NCBI RefSeq assembly: GCF_003686955.1
Contig: NZ_RCVM01000004.1
Span: 42,739 to 106,738 of the forward strand
DNA: 64,000 nt
DNA from: Streptococcus hillyeri
Lineage (GTDB): Bacteria > Bacillota > Bacilli > Lactobacillales > Streptococcaceae
Reading direction: 5' to 3'
The stretch's first letter is position 1; each line of letters begins with the position of its first letter. A program made the position numbers and the translations under genes. Shown here in pieces: positions 50,622-59,732 of the stretch. The notes under the pieces were generated by a model, which saw nothing but the letters and a program-made list of their open reading frames with translations, ran no database searches and had not been told where the DNA came from.

Positions 50622-50882
50622 ATGTTTGAAAAACAGGAACGCGTGAGTTTAGCGGTGTATCTTTATTACAATCGTGACGCTCGTAAATTAAATAAGTTTG
50701 GTGAAACATTTTACCATTCTAAAAAAATGCGTTATGTCTTACTTTATATCAATGCAGAAGACGTTAATGAGCTTACTCCAGTAATTGAAAAACAAAAATT
50801 TGTGAAGCGTGTCTTGCCATCTCATTTACACGAAATTGACCATAATTTTGTTGGAAACCTTTTCAGAACAGAAAAAGATTAA
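50622..50882 (+). CDS. ylbG: YlbG-like DUF2129 protein
   Basis: The 86-residue protein begins MFEKQERVSLAVYLYYNRDARKLNKFG and carries MRYVLLYINAEDV and LPSHLHEID, landmarks of the YlbG/DUF2129 family of unknown function. ATG 50622 with AAAGGAAT upstream is used; the frame extends to 50565 without SD support. In Bacillus ylbG is next to rsmD, but here it stands before the liv operon. Confidence 0.85.
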   Translation: MFEKQERVSLAVYLYYNRDARKLNKFGETFYHSKKMRYVLLYINAEDVNELTPVIEKQKFVKRVLPSHLHEIDHNFVGNLFRTEKD

Positions 50883-50909
50883 AAAGTGAAAAAAATTGGC
50901 TTTAAAACG

Positions 50910-50938
50910 TTGCAAATTTTCAGATAATTCAGTATACT
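50910..50938 (+). promoter_or_regulatory. liv operon promoter
   Basis: TTGCAA (50910-50915) and TATACT (50933-50938), 17 bp apart. Confidence 0.7.
50915..50929 (+). promoter_or_regulatory. CodY box in the liv promoter
   Basis: AATTTTCAGATAATT differs from the CodY consensus AATTTTCWGAAAATT at one position and fills the -35/-10 spacer, an ideal place for repression by CodY when branched-chain amino acids are plentiful. Confidence 0.8.
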
Positions 50939-50979
50939 TGTAAAGTATTAAATTTAAGAAAAGATTAAGGGGTCTACTC

Positions 50980-52140
50980 ATGAAGAAAAAATTTACAGTC
51001 GGTATGCTTGCCTTTGCTAGTGCAGCCGTTCTTGCAGCCTGTGGTGCTGCGCCATCTGCATCTGGTTCTGCTGGGGCAGGTACTGAGGTTGGTGACACTT
51101 TGAAAATTGGATTTAACTTCGAATTGTCAGGTAATACCGCAGCTTACGGCTCAGCAGAAAAAAATGCGGCTGACCTTGCTGTTGAGGAATTAAAAGCAGC
51201 TGGTAAGAAATTAGAAGTTGTCTCACAAGATAACAAATCTGATAATGCTGAAGCAGCTACAGTAGCGACAAAATTAGCAACTGAAGAAAAAGTTAATGTG
51301 ATGATTGGTCCTGCAACATCAGGTGCGACTGCAGCGGCAGTTCCAAACGCAACTTCTGCAGGTGTTCCATTGATTACACCATCAGGTACTCAAGATTCAT
51401 TAACTGAAGGTGCAGGTGGCAAAGTCAATGAGTTTGTTTTCCGTACAACCTTTATTGATAGCTATCAAGGTGCTGTTTTGTCTAATTATGTGACAAACAC
51501 GTTAAAAGCTAAGAAAGTTGTTCTTTACTATGACAATTCTTCGGACTATTCTAAAGGTATCGCAGATGTCTTTAAAGAAAATTACAAAGGCAACATTGTT
51601 ATCGAAGAAATGTTTGCAGCTAAAGACACTGACTTCCAAGCAGCCCTTTCAAAGATTAAAGCAGCAGATTATGAAGTTATCGTTATGCCTGGATACTACG
51701 AAGAAGCTGGTTCAATCATCAAGCAAGCGCGTGAAATGGGCATTGATAAGACAATCGTAAGTTCAGATGGTTTTGCTGATAGCCGTATGATTGAATTGGC
51801 TGGTGCTGACAACGTTGACAACGTGTTCTACATCTCAGGTTTCTCTGCTAAATCTTCTGATAAAGCGGCAGCTTTTGCCAAAGCATACGAAGCAAAATAT
51901 GGTGAAGCACCATCAATGTTTGCAGCCCTTGCTTATGATGCAGTTTACTTAGCCGTAGAAGCAGCTGAAGATGCTAAAACATCTAAGGATATCGCTGCAA
52001 ATCTTGCAAAAGTTAAAGACTTCGAAGGTGTTACTGGTAAGATGACGATTGACGAAAAACATAACCCAGTGAAATCAGCAGTTATGATTGGTTTAACTGA
52101 CGGTAAAGAAACATCTTCAACAGTTGTCGAAGCAAAATAA
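50980..52140 (+). CDS. livJ: Branched-chain amino-acid receptor lipoprotein
   Basis: The 386-residue protein has lipobox VLAAC (Cys 21), an alanine/serine-rich linker and the periplasmic-binding-like fold of LivJ: LKIGFNFELSGNTAAYG, VSQDNKSDNAEAATVATKL, MIGPATSGATAAAVPNA and YDAVYLAVEAAEDA. It captures leucine, isoleucine or valine for LivHMGF. A stem-loop at 52208-52235 separates it from livH and may make receptor mRNA more abundant than the rest. Confidence 0.95.
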   Translation: MKKKFTVGMLAFASAAVLAACGAAPSASGSAGAGTEVGDTLKIGFNFELSGNTAAYGSAEKNAADLAVEELKAAGKKLEVVSQDNKSDNAEAATVATKLATEEKVNVMIGPATSGATAAAVPNATSAGVPLITPSGTQDSLTEGAGGKVNEFVFRTTFIDSYQGAVLSNYVTNTLKAKKVVLYYDNSSDYSKGIADVFKENYKGNIVIEEMFAAKDTDFQAALSKIKAADYEVIVMPGYYEEAGSIIKQAREMGIDKTIVSSDGFADSRMIELAGADNVDNVFYISGFSAKSSDKAAAFAKAYEAKYGEAPSMFAALAYDAVYLAVEAAEDAKTSKDIAANLAKVKDFEGVTGKMTIDEKHNPVKSAVMIGLTDGKETSSTVVEAK

Positions 52141-52207
52141 GAGACTATCATTCAAGGAGTGCCAAGTCTTGGTCTCCTAGCGAATGACAGTAATGTACTT
52201 AATATAA

Positions 52208-52235
52208 ATCTGGGGAGCAGTTTGCCTTCCCAGAT
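52208..52235 (+). terminator. Intra-operon hairpin after livJ
   Basis: ATCTGGG (52208-52214) and CCCAGAT (52229-52235) form a perfect 7-bp stem; the following TTGTTATTTTT is a weak T tract, so partial termination or mRNA protection is likely. Confidence 0.6.
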
Positions 52236-52267
52236 ATTGTTATTTTTATAGAAAGATTGGTAAACAT

Positions 52268-53137
52268 ATGATCCAACAATTGGTCAATGGTTTAATTCTA
52301 GGAAGTGTCTATGCGCTTCTAGCCTTGGGTTACACCATGGTTTATGGGATTTTAAAGTTGATTAACTTTGCTCACGGTGACATTTATATGCTGGGTGCCT
52401 TTATCGGCTATTACCTCATTAATGTTTTTCACCTCAATTTCTTTGTCGCTCTGGTTGTGACAATGATGATGACAGCCTGCATCGGGATGCTGATTGAATT
52501 CTTAGCTTATCGTCCTTTACGTCATTCCACGAAAATTGCTGCGCTGATTACAGCGATTGGTGTGTCTTTCCTATTGGAATATGGGATGCAATACTTTGTT
52601 GGTAGTCAAAAACGTGCCTTTCCGCAGGTTATCGAAAAAGTTCGTTATGATCTGGGGCTCTTTACGATTGATAGTCATCAAATCATCATTTTAGTGACCT
52701 CACTAGCCTTGATGGTAGGTCTACAATTTATCGTTAAAAAGACCAAAATGGGTAAAGCGATGCGTGCCGTATCTGTTGATAGCGATGCAGCTCAGCTCAT
52801 GGGAATTAATGTGAACACAACAATTAGTTTTACCTTTGCCATTGGTTCAGCACTTGCGGGTGCAGCTGGTGTCTTGATTGGACTTTATTATAATTCAATC
52901 GAACCTCTTATGGGGATGGCGCCTGGGATTAAGTCTTTCGTAGCAGCGGTACTTGGTGGTATTGGTATTATTCCTGGTGCGGCTCTAGGAGGCCTTGTTA
53001 TCGGTATTTTAGAAACATTTACATATGTTTTTGACATTTCAACTTATAAGGATGCTGTTGTTTATATCATCTTGATACTAATTCTTTTGGTTCGTCCAGC
53101 AGGTATTCTTGGTAAAAATGTGAAAGAGAAGGTGTAA
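52268..53137 (+). CDS. livH: Branched-chain amino-acid permease LivH
   Basis: The 289-residue permease has about eight membrane helices and LivH hallmarks: QLVNGLILGSVYALLALGYTMVYGILKLINFAHGD at the start and ALAGAAGVLIGLYYN plus GGIGIIPGAALGG near the end. It pairs with LivM in the membrane. Two bases separate it from livM. Confidence 0.95.
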   Translation: MIQQLVNGLILGSVYALLALGYTMVYGILKLINFAHGDIYMLGAFIGYYLINVFHLNFFVALVVTMMMTACIGMLIEFLAYRPLRHSTKIAALITAIGVSFLLEYGMQYFVGSQKRAFPQVIEKVRYDLGLFTIDSHQIIILVTSLALMVGLQFIVKKTKMGKAMRAVSVDSDAAQLMGINVNTTISFTFAIGSALAGAAGVLIGLYYNSIEPLMGMAPGIKSFVAAVLGGIGIIPGAALGGLVIGILETFTYVFDISTYKDAVVYIILILILLVRPAGILGKNVKEKV

Positions 53138-53139
53138 GC

Positions 53140-54090
53140 ATGAAGAAAAATATAAAACCTATTCTAGCTTGGCTTGCTCTTGTTGTAGCCATTTATGGGA
53201 TTTTATCTGTACTTGTTAGCAGTGGTTTGATCGGTCTTTACTACGTTCAGATTTTGATGGGGATTGGCATTTCCATGATTATGGCACTCGGAACGAACTT
53301 GGTTCTTGGGTTTTCTGGTCAATTTTCACTTGGTCAAGCAGGTTTCATGGCAATCGGTGCCTATGCGACAGCTATTTTAACAAAGACCATGCCAACTTAT
53401 GCAGGATTTTACATTTCGATGTTGGTTGGTGCCCTTGTGGCAGCGGTCATTGCCTTGGTCGTTGGTCTGCCAACTCTTCGTTTGAAGGGGGACTATTTAG
53501 CCATTGCGACACTTGGTGTTGCCGAGATTATCCGTATTGCGATTGTTAACGGTGGTACTTGGACAAATGGCGCAGCAGGGATGTCAGGAATTCTTCGCTA
53601 TACGACATGGCCGGTTGTTTTCATCTTCGTAGTATTATTGACTGTGTTGGTATTAAACTTTTTAAGAAGTCCAATTGGACGCAGTGTGATTTCTGTGCGT
53701 GAAGATGAGATTGCTGCGGAGTCAATGGGGGTTAACACCACTAAAATTAAAGTGATGGTCTTCATGATTGCAGCGATGATGTCAGCCATTGCAGGATCAC
53801 TTTATGTCGGTTATATCGGAACAATCGTTCCAAAAGATTTTGCCTTGATGAAATCTATTGAATATCTGATTATTGCTGTTTTAGGTGGTATTGGTTCGAT
53901 CACAGGTACTATTTTAGCTGCGGTTGTCCTAGGTATTCTCAATATGTACTTGGCATCTTTTGCGGATATTCGCATGATTATCTACTCACTAGCCTTGATT
54001 TTAGTGATGGTTTTCCGACCAGGTGGTTTACTTGGTACAAAGGAATTAATGCTATCAAAATTCTTTACAAAATCTAAGGAGGGCAAATAA
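53140..54090 (+). CDS. livM: Branched-chain amino-acid permease LivM
   Basis: The 316-residue permease shows LivM landmarks: NLVLGFSGQFSLGQAGFMAIGAYATA, GLPTLRLKGDYLAIATLGVAEIIRI and VREDEIAAESMGVNTTKIKV (coupling loop) near residue 185. It is the partner of LivH. GAAGGTG... AGCATG gives its start two bases after livH, and livG follows after two bases. Confidence 0.95.
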   Translation: MKKNIKPILAWLALVVAIYGILSVLVSSGLIGLYYVQILMGIGISMIMALGTNLVLGFSGQFSLGQAGFMAIGAYATAILTKTMPTYAGFYISMLVGALVAAVIALVVGLPTLRLKGDYLAIATLGVAEIIRIAIVNGGTWTNGAAGMSGILRYTTWPVVFIFVVLLTVLVLNFLRSPIGRSVISVREDEIAAESMGVNTTKIKVMVFMIAAMMSAIAGSLYVGYIGTIVPKDFALMKSIEYLIIAVLGGIGSITGTILAAVVLGILNMYLASFADIRMIIYSLALILVMVFRPGGLLGTKELMLSKFFTKSKEGK

Positions 54091-54092
54091 GT

Positions 54093-54857
54093 ATGGCACT
54101 TCTTGACGTTAAAAATTTAACCAAAAACTTTGGTGGTTTGACAGCTGTTGGTGATGTGACAATGGAACTTCACGAGGGAGAATTAGTTGGACTTATCGGT
54201 CCAAACGGTGCTGGTAAAACAACCCTTTTCAACCTTTTAACAGGTGTTTATGAGCCGTCTGAAGGAACGGTGACGCTTGACGGCACTCTTCTTAATGGTA
54301 AAACACCTTACAAAATTGCGTCGCTCGGCTTGTCTCGTACCTTCCAAAACATTCGTCTCTTTAAGAATATGACGGTTTTAGAAAATGTGTTGATCGGTTT
54401 TAATAACCACCACAGACCACACATCTTGGCGTCATTTCTACGCTTACCAAAATATTATGCACATGAGGAAGAGTTGAAAGAAAAGGCCTTAGCCCTTTTG
54501 AAAATCTTTAATTTGGAGCAGGATGCAGATACGCTTGCTAAAAATCTTCCTTACGGTCAACAACGTCGTTTGGAAATTGTGCGTGCGCTTGCAACTGAAC
54601 CTAAAATCCTCTTCCTTGATGAACCAGCTGCTGGGATGAATCCACAAGAAACAGCTGAATTGACAGCTCTTATTCGTCAAATCAAAGAAGATTTTGGAAT
54701 TACGATTATTCTGATTGAGCATGACATGAGCTTGGTTATGGAAGTCACAGAGCGCATCTATGTGTTAGAATACGGTCGCTTGATTGCTCACGGAACACCG
54801 GAAGAAATCAAAAATAATAAACGTGTTATTGAAGCGTATCTTGGAGGTGAGATTTAA
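54093..54857 (+). CDS. livG: Branched-chain amino-acid ATPase LivG
   Basis: The 254-residue ATPase has Walker A GPNGAGKTT, the LivG-type SRTFQNIRLF Q-loop, signature LPYGQQRRLE and Walker B ILFLDEPAAGMN. The NPQET and YGRLIAHGTPEEI ends are typical of LivG. Its TAA/ATG junction with livF overlaps by one base. Confidence 0.95.
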   Translation: MALLDVKNLTKNFGGLTAVGDVTMELHEGELVGLIGPNGAGKTTLFNLLTGVYEPSEGTVTLDGTLLNGKTPYKIASLGLSRTFQNIRLFKNMTVLENVLIGFNNHHRPHILASFLRLPKYYAHEEELKEKALALLKIFNLEQDADTLAKNLPYGQQRRLEIVRALATEPKILFLDEPAAGMNPQETAELTALIRQIKEDFGITIILIEHDMSLVMEVTERIYVLEYGRLIAHGTPEEIKNNKRVIEAYLGGEI

Positions 54858-55567
54858 TGGCAATGTTAGAAGTAAAAAACCTCTCAGTTAGCTATGGTGC
54901 TATTGAAGCAGTCAAAAATGTCTCTTTTGAGGTTAATGAAGGAGAAGTTGTTACCTTAATCGGAGCAAACGGAGCTGGGAAAACCTCTATTCTTCGCACC
55001 ATTTCAGGACTTGTCAAACCTAGTTCTGGAGAAATTCTTTATCTAGGGAATGATATCACAAAAGTTCCAGCACGAAAAATCGTCGCAGATGGTTTGGCAC
55101 AAGTACCAGAAGGAAGACATGTTTTCGCAGGTTTGACAGTTATGGAAAACCTTGAAATGGGTGCCTTTTTGAAAAACAATAAGGATGAAAATGCCACCAA
55201 CTTGAAAAAAGTTTTTGCAAGATTCCCTCGGTTAGAAGAGCGTAAAAATCAAGATGCAGCGACTCTTTCAGGTGGTGAGCAGCAGATGTTGGCAATGGGA
55301 CGTGCGCTTATGAGCCAACCTAAATTACTCCTTTTGGACGAACCATCAATGGGGTTGGCGCCAATTTTCATCCAAGAAATTTTTGATATCATCCAAGATA
55401 TTCAAAAACAAGGAACAACAGTTCTTCTGATTGAACAAAATGCCAATAAGGCTCTCTCAATTGCAGATCGTGGCTACGTACTCGAAACTGGAAAAGTTGT
55501 TCTTTCAGGAACAGGTAAAGAGCTCCTCGAATCAGACGAAGTCCGTAAGGCTTACTTGGGTGGGTAA
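54857..55567 (+). CDS. livF: Branched-chain amino-acid ATPase LivF
   Basis: The 236-residue ATPase has Walker A GANGAGKTS, LivF-type VPEGRHVFAGLTVMENL, signature LSGGEQQM and Walker B LLLLDEPSMGLAP. It completes the CodY-linked liv operon. Confidence 0.95.
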   Translation: MAMLEVKNLSVSYGAIEAVKNVSFEVNEGEVVTLIGANGAGKTSILRTISGLVKPSSGEILYLGNDITKVPARKIVADGLAQVPEGRHVFAGLTVMENLEMGAFLKNNKDENATNLKKVFARFPRLEERKNQDAATLSGGEQQMLAMGRALMSQPKLLLLDEPSMGLAPIFIQEIFDIIQDIQKQGTTVLLIEQNANKALSIADRGYVLETGKVVLSGTGKELLESDEVRKAYLGG

Positions 55568-55598
55568 TGTGAAGCCCTCTTGGTTTAAATAGTCTTTG

Positions 55599-55626
55599 AA
55601 ACACTCTCATCATTGGGAGTGTTTTT
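55599..55626 (+). terminator. liv operon terminator
   Basis: AAACACTC.. (55599-55606) pairs with GAGTGTTT (55617-55624) around a short loop, then T. Confidence 0.75.
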
Positions 55627-55658
55627 GTCATAGACATTTTATTTTTTATAGTAGATTT

Positions 55659-55955
55659 ATACTCATCCAAAATCAAAATTAGCATTTTAGAACTTCTAAT
55701 ATTATTGATAGACTACCGAACGAAGTGAGGTTAAAACGTTTCTTTCGCTATAGTGGTATTCTTTTACTCTTGATAAGAACGGGCTTTTTGAGACCTAGGC
55801 TCAAAAAGTAGCAATGAAACTCCATAGAAGGTTTTGATGTTGACTTTGTCAACTCTATTTCCCACCTCAAAAGGTTCCCCGAACCTTTTGAGCGTCCGCA
55901 CTTTTAAGAAAGAAACAAAAAAGTAATTTTTGGTGTTTGTTAAGTATTAAAATGG
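55659..55955 (+). repeat. Family B repeat copy
   Basis: Same head ATACTCATCCAAAATCAAAA, TTTCTTTCGCTATAGTGG, CTCAAAAAGTAGCAATGAAA and tail palindrome CCTCAAAAGGTTCCCC/GAACCTTTTGAG as at 32594 and 47806, without the GATTAGG module. The 55956-56072 interval up to the insertion sequence has no recognised feature. Confidence 0.8.
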
Positions 55956-56072
55956 AATACGACAAAGTATAGAGTAGTTTACAAGACTATCGTTTATCAA
56001 AATGATTCATCGGTGTTCTAATTTTAATTCAAAACAAGGGTAGTTATCAATTTTTGAAGTTAGGAGATGGAC

Positions 56073-57339
56073 CACGACAAACGCATGAAGAAAATATGGC
56101 TTACAGAAAAGACTTTCATGGATGAATTCAAAATCCTTCGCTATAATAAAAGTGGAGGATTTTGTTATGGAAGACCTTTTAAATTTCTTGGTTACTGTGA
56201 GAGATGATCGTGAGCCATGGAAAGTCAAACACTTATTGTCAGATATCGTTCTTCTCATCTTCTTTGCTCGCTTATCAGGCGCAGAACACTGGGATGAGAT
56301 AGAGGAGTTTGGTATTGCCTATGAGAAATCCTTACGCACCGTTCTCAAATTAGAAAATGGCATTCCCTCTCATGACACTCTACAACGTGTTTTTGCGACC
56401 TTAGATTCACAAGTTCTTGTAGAACTCACACAGATATGGACTTCTCTTCTTGAAGCATGTGACTCATCAGCTAAAACCTTACCACAACTTTCAAAACGTT
56501 TAGTAGCCATTGACGGGAAGACTATCCGTGGTAATGCCAGTCAAACTCAAAAAGCCCTACATATTGTCTCAGCCTATGCGACAGATTTAGGGATTTCGTA
56601 TGGTCAGGTAGCGACTGATGAAAAAAGCAATGAGATTACAGCGATTCCACGATTATTAGACATGATTTCAGTAAAAGGGTGCATATTAGTATTGACGCTA
56701 TGGGCACACAAAAGGCTATTGCGGATAAGATTATCATGAAGAAAGCAGATTATTGTCTAGCAGTCAAAGAGAATCAAAAGAGCCTTCTAGAAGATATTCG
56801 TCCCTATTTTGAACTCTCTCAGAATTTTGACGATAGCTATGAAACGCTTGAGAAAGCGCACGGTCAGATTGAATTGAGACAGTATGAAGTCATTACTGAT
56901 ACAGAGTGGATACGTCAAGAGCATCCTGATTGGGGACATATCCAAAGCATTGGACGGGCGCGTATTCAGATAACAAAGAATGGTCAAGAGAGCGAAGAAA
57001 CCCGCTACTTTATTTTAAGTTGTCAGGTTAGCGCTAAAGAGTTGTGTGATTATGTAAGGGGGCATTGGCAGATAGAGAGCATGCACTGGCTACTAGATGT
57101 TGTTTTTCGTGAAGATGCCAATAAGACTTTGAATAAACAACTCGCATTTAATTTAAATGTCATGGATAAATTCTGTTTAGCGGTATTAAAACAGTTAGAT
57201 TTTGGAAAGAAGATGAGTCTGCGTCGTAAGAAATATGCCCTAAGTCTGTCCTTTGACAAGTATTTAAAACAATTGTTTTAGGGCAAAAAACTTTCAACAC
57301 TTGCAAAATGGAAATAGAAGGTTTCATGCGTTTGTCGTG
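56073..57339 (+). mobile_element. ISAs1-family insertion sequence (1267 bp)
   Basis: Perfect 17-bp terminal inverted repeats CACGACAAACGCATGAA bound the element. It holds one transposase gene broken by a frameshift. The 10 bases outside each end (GGAGATGGAC and CGTTTTCATA) do not match, so no target duplication survives. The rbgA promoter starts 17 bases beyond the right end. Confidence 0.88.
56167..57281 (+). pseudogene. ISAs1-family DDE transposase, frameshifted
   Basis: The first frame (from ATG 56167, SD GGAGG) encodes the N-terminal DDE_Tnp_1-associated domain and the first catalytic Asp in VAIDGKTIRG. The second frame (to 57281) has the second Asp in SIDAMG and the Glu in WQIESMHWLLDVVFREDAN. 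The frames join near 56690 in KGCIL/SIDAMG; loss of a single A in TTAGT (restoring TTAAGT) explains it. A full product would be about 371 residues, normal for the family. Unless frameshifting occurs, it is inactive. Confidence 0.85.
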
Positions 57340-57356
57340 CGTTTTCATATGATGTG

Positions 57357-57386
57357 TTGTCAATTGTTAACCTCAAATGGTATAAT
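57357..57386 (+). promoter_or_regulatory. rbgA promoter
   Basis: TTGTCA (57357-57362) and TG-G-TATAAT (57381-57386) with 18-bp spacing. Confidence 0.65.
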
Positions 57387-57392
57387 AAGGGA

Positions 57393-57521
57393 TGTTTGTT
57401 AGTAAAGATTAATAAAGGTAAAGAGAGAATTCAGGTTATCTCATATGATTGTTATCACAGGATAATCTGAGGAAGACGGAATTTGGAAGGTCTAATTCCC
57501 TGAGATGAAAGGATGATAACG
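57393..57521 (+). ncRNA. Structured leader of rbgA
   Basis: A leader of about 130 nt contains CAGGTTATC (57432-57440) pairing with GATAATCTG (57461-57469) and GGAATT (57478-57483) pairing with AATTCC (57494-57499), just ahead of the SD AAAGGA. No known class recognised; could regulate translation of the ribosome-assembly GTPase. Confidence 0.35.
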
Positions 57522-58373
57522 ATGGCTACTATTCAATGGTTTCCAGGGCACATGTCAAAAGCTCGGAGACAGGTTCAAGAAAACTTAAAGCACGTGGATT
57601 TCGTGACGATTTTGGTGGATGCAAGGCTTCCGCTATCCAGTCAAAATCCCATGTTGACAAAGATTGTAGGAGACAAACCTCGTCTGCTCATTTTGAACAA
57701 GGCTGATTTAGCTGACATGGCTTTGATTAAAGAATGGCAGAGCTACTATGAAAAACAAGGGATTAAGACCTTATTAATCAATTCTAAGGAGCAATCAACG
57801 GTCAAAAAAGTGACCAAGGCTGCTCAAGATTTGATGGCAGATAAGATTGCTAAGTTGCGTGAACGGGGCATTCAAAAAGAAACCCTACGCACCATGATTA
57901 TCGGTATTCCAAATGCTGGAAAATCAACGCTAATGAACCGCTTAGCAGGGAAAAAAATTGCTGTTGTTGGCAATAAACCAGGGGTTACGAAGGGACAACA
58001 GTGGTTGAAATCGAATAAAGATTTGGAAATCTTAGACACACCTGGTATTTTGTGGCCAAAATTCGAAGACCAGTTAGTTGGGCTTAAATTAGCTTTAACA
58101 GGAGCTATCAAGGACCAATTATTGCCTATGGATGAAGTGACCATTTTTGGACTTAACTATTTCAAGGAAAATTACCCAGAGCGGTTGCAAGAGCGCTTTA
58201 AGGGAATTGACCTTGACGATGAAGCGCCTGAAATCATTATGTCAATGACACAAAAACTAGGTTTCCGAGACGATTATGACCGCTTCTACCAATTATTTGT
58301 CAAAGAAGTTCGTGATGGCAAGCTCGGTCTTTACACGCTAGATAAGGTCAGTGATTTAGATGGCAACGATTAA
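57522..58373 (+). CDS. rbgA: Ribosome biogenesis GTPase RbgA/YlqF
   Basis: The 283-residue GTPase has the circularly permuted order of the YlqF family: NKADLAD (G4) near residue 63, then the G1 loop GIPNAGKST near 128, and DTPGILWP (G3) near 174, with the YlqF start [15 protein letters not shown]. It acts in late 50S subunit assembly. ATG 57522 has AAAGGA eight bases upstream; 57513 would be too close. Its end overlaps rnhB by 14 bases. Confidence 0.94.
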   Translation: MATIQWFPGHMSKARRQVQENLKHVDFVTILVDARLPLSSQNPMLTKIVGDKPRLLILNKADLADMALIKEWQSYYEKQGIKTLLINSKEQSTVKKVTKAAQDLMADKIAKLRERGIQKETLRTMIIGIPNAGKSTLMNRLAGKKIAVVGNKPGVTKGQQWLKSNKDLEILDTPGILWPKFEDQLVGLKLALTGAIKDQLLPMDEVTIFGLNYFKENYPERLQERFKGIDLDDEAPEIIMSMTQKLGFRDDYDRFYQLFVKEVRDGKLGLYTLDKVSDLDGND

Positions 58374-59127
58374 GGAAATTAAGGAAGCCCTCAAAGAGAT
58401 AACACATCTTGAGGACAGTCGCTGGGAAGACTTTGCCAAGGATACCCGTTCAGGAGTGCAGACAGCGATTAAACAACGGCGCAAAGCTATTCAAGCACAG
58501 ATTGATGAGGACTTGCGTTTGGAACATATGCTGCGCTACGAAAAGGACTGGTACGCCGAAGGTATTGAGCTCATCGCAGGTATTGATGAGGTGGGCAGAG
58601 GCCCCTTAGCTGGTCCGGTTGTCGCAGCAGCGGTTATTTTGCCGAAAGGTTGTAAAATCCAAGGATTAAATGACAGTAAGAAAATTCCAAAGAGTAAACA
58701 TCGTGCCATTTATGATGCCGTCATGGCAGAGGCTTTAGCAGTCGGTATTGGAATAAAGGATAGTCAGGTCATTGATGAGGTCAATATCTATGAGGCGACC
58801 AAGTTAGCCATGATAGAGGCCCTTGAAAACCTATCAATCAAACCACAGGGACTGTTGATTGATGCCATGACTTTGGATGTTCATTTGCCGCAGCAGTCTA
58901 TTATTAAAGGGGACGCCAATTCGTTATCAATCGCCGCAGCTTCTATTGTTGCAAAGGTGACGCGTGATGATATGATGGCAGATTATGATGAGAAGTTTCC
59001 TGGCTATGCCTTTGCTAAAAATGCTGGTTATGGCACAGCAGATCACTTAAAAGGACTGAAAACATTAGGGATTACCCCGATTCACCGTAAGACCTTTGAG
59101 CCGATTAAGAGTATGATTGGAGACTAG
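58360..59127 (+). CDS. rnhB: Ribonuclease HII
   Basis: The 255-residue enzyme has the RNase HII signature [20 protein letters not shown] near residue 70, LNDSKKI, and LLIDAMTLD with the third catalytic acidic residues. It removes ribonucleotides from DNA. The N-terminal 65 residues form the usual Firmicute extension. Translationally coupled to rbgA. Confidence 0.96.
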   Translation: MATIKEIKEALKEITHLEDSRWEDFAKDTRSGVQTAIKQRRKAIQAQIDEDLRLEHMLRYEKDWYAEGIELIAGIDEVGRGPLAGPVVAAAVILPKGCKIQGLNDSKKIPKSKHRAIYDAVMAEALAVGIGIKDSQVIDEVNIYEATKLAMIEALENLSIKPQGLLIDAMTLDVHLPQQSIIKGDANSLSIAAASIVAKVTRDDMMADYDEKFPGYAFAKNAGYGTADHLKGLKTLGITPIHRKTFEPIKSMIGD

Positions 59128-59128
59128 G

Positions 59129-59680
59129 ATGACGGAACGTGACAAGATGCTAGCTGGGCAACTCTATGATGCAGGGGATGCAGAACTAGTTGCCATGCGC
59201 TTAAAAGCTAGAGAGAACATGCGCTTGTTTAATGGCGAAGACGACAGGGAGAAGCGCAAAGCGCTGGTCAAATCATGGTTTGGAGGAACAGGTGAAAACT
59301 TGCTGATTGAACCGCGATTTGTCTGTGACTATGGCAATAACATCTACCTTGGTGAGAATTTCTACGCTAACTTCAATCAGACCTTTTTGGACGTCTGTGA
59401 GATTAGGATTGGTGACAATGCCATGTTTGGTCCCAACTGTCAGCTCTTGACGCCCCTCCATCCCTTGGATGCCAAGGAACGTGTCTCAGGTCTAGAATAT
59501 GGCGCACCGATTACCATTGGCGATAATGCCTGGTTAGGTGGTGGCGTGACCATCTTGCCTGGAGTGACTCTTGGTGATAACGTTGTTGTTGGTGCAGGAG
59601 CCGTTGTGACCAAGTCTTTTGGTGATAATGTGGTCATTGCTGGTAATCCCGCTAAAATTATTAAATACTTAGAAAGTTGA
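59129..59680 (+). CDS. Maltose/galactoside O-acetyltransferase-like protein
   Basis: The 183-residue protein has the Maa/LacA N-terminal mac domain (MTERDKMLAGQLYDAGDAEL) and a left-handed beta-helix with hexapeptides ending in IGDNAWLGGGVTILPGVTLGDNVVVGAGAVVTKSF. The catalytic-type His lies in LTPLHPLDAKER. It acetylates sugars in relatives. ATG 59129 is one base after the rnhB stop; its own stop is inside the terminator stem. Confidence 0.85.
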   Translation: MTERDKMLAGQLYDAGDAELVAMRLKARENMRLFNGEDDREKRKALVKSWFGGTGENLLIEPRFVCDYGNNIYLGENFYANFNQTFLDVCEIRIGDNAMFGPNCQLLTPLHPLDAKERVSGLEYGAPITIGDNAWLGGGVTILPGVTLGDNVVVGAGAVVTKSFGDNVVIAGNPAKIIKYLES

Positions 59681-59700
59681 GTTGGTGCTCAACTTTTTTT
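59675..59700 (+). terminator. Terminator of the rbgA operon
   Basis: AGTTGAG (59675-59681) pairs with CTCAACT (59688-59694), then seven T. The stop codon of the acetyltransferase gene lies within the left arm. Confidence 0.8.
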
Positions 59701-59706
59701 GATTTT

Positions 59707-59714
59707 TGCGAATA
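59707..59714 (+). promoter_or_regulatory. SigX cin-box upstream of dprA
   Basis: TGCGAATA, preceded by a T run, matches the streptococcal late-competence box TNCGAATA recognised by SigX/ComX. It is 18 bases ahead of ATG 59733, and dprA is a known late-competence gene. Confidence 0.75.
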
Positions 59715-59732
59715 ATCAAGTGGAGGTAAGGC

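Noticed and set aside
50826..51098. 90-codon minus-strand frame
   Set aside because: It is antisense to ylbG, the liv promoter and the livJ signal peptide; composition mirrors those genes.
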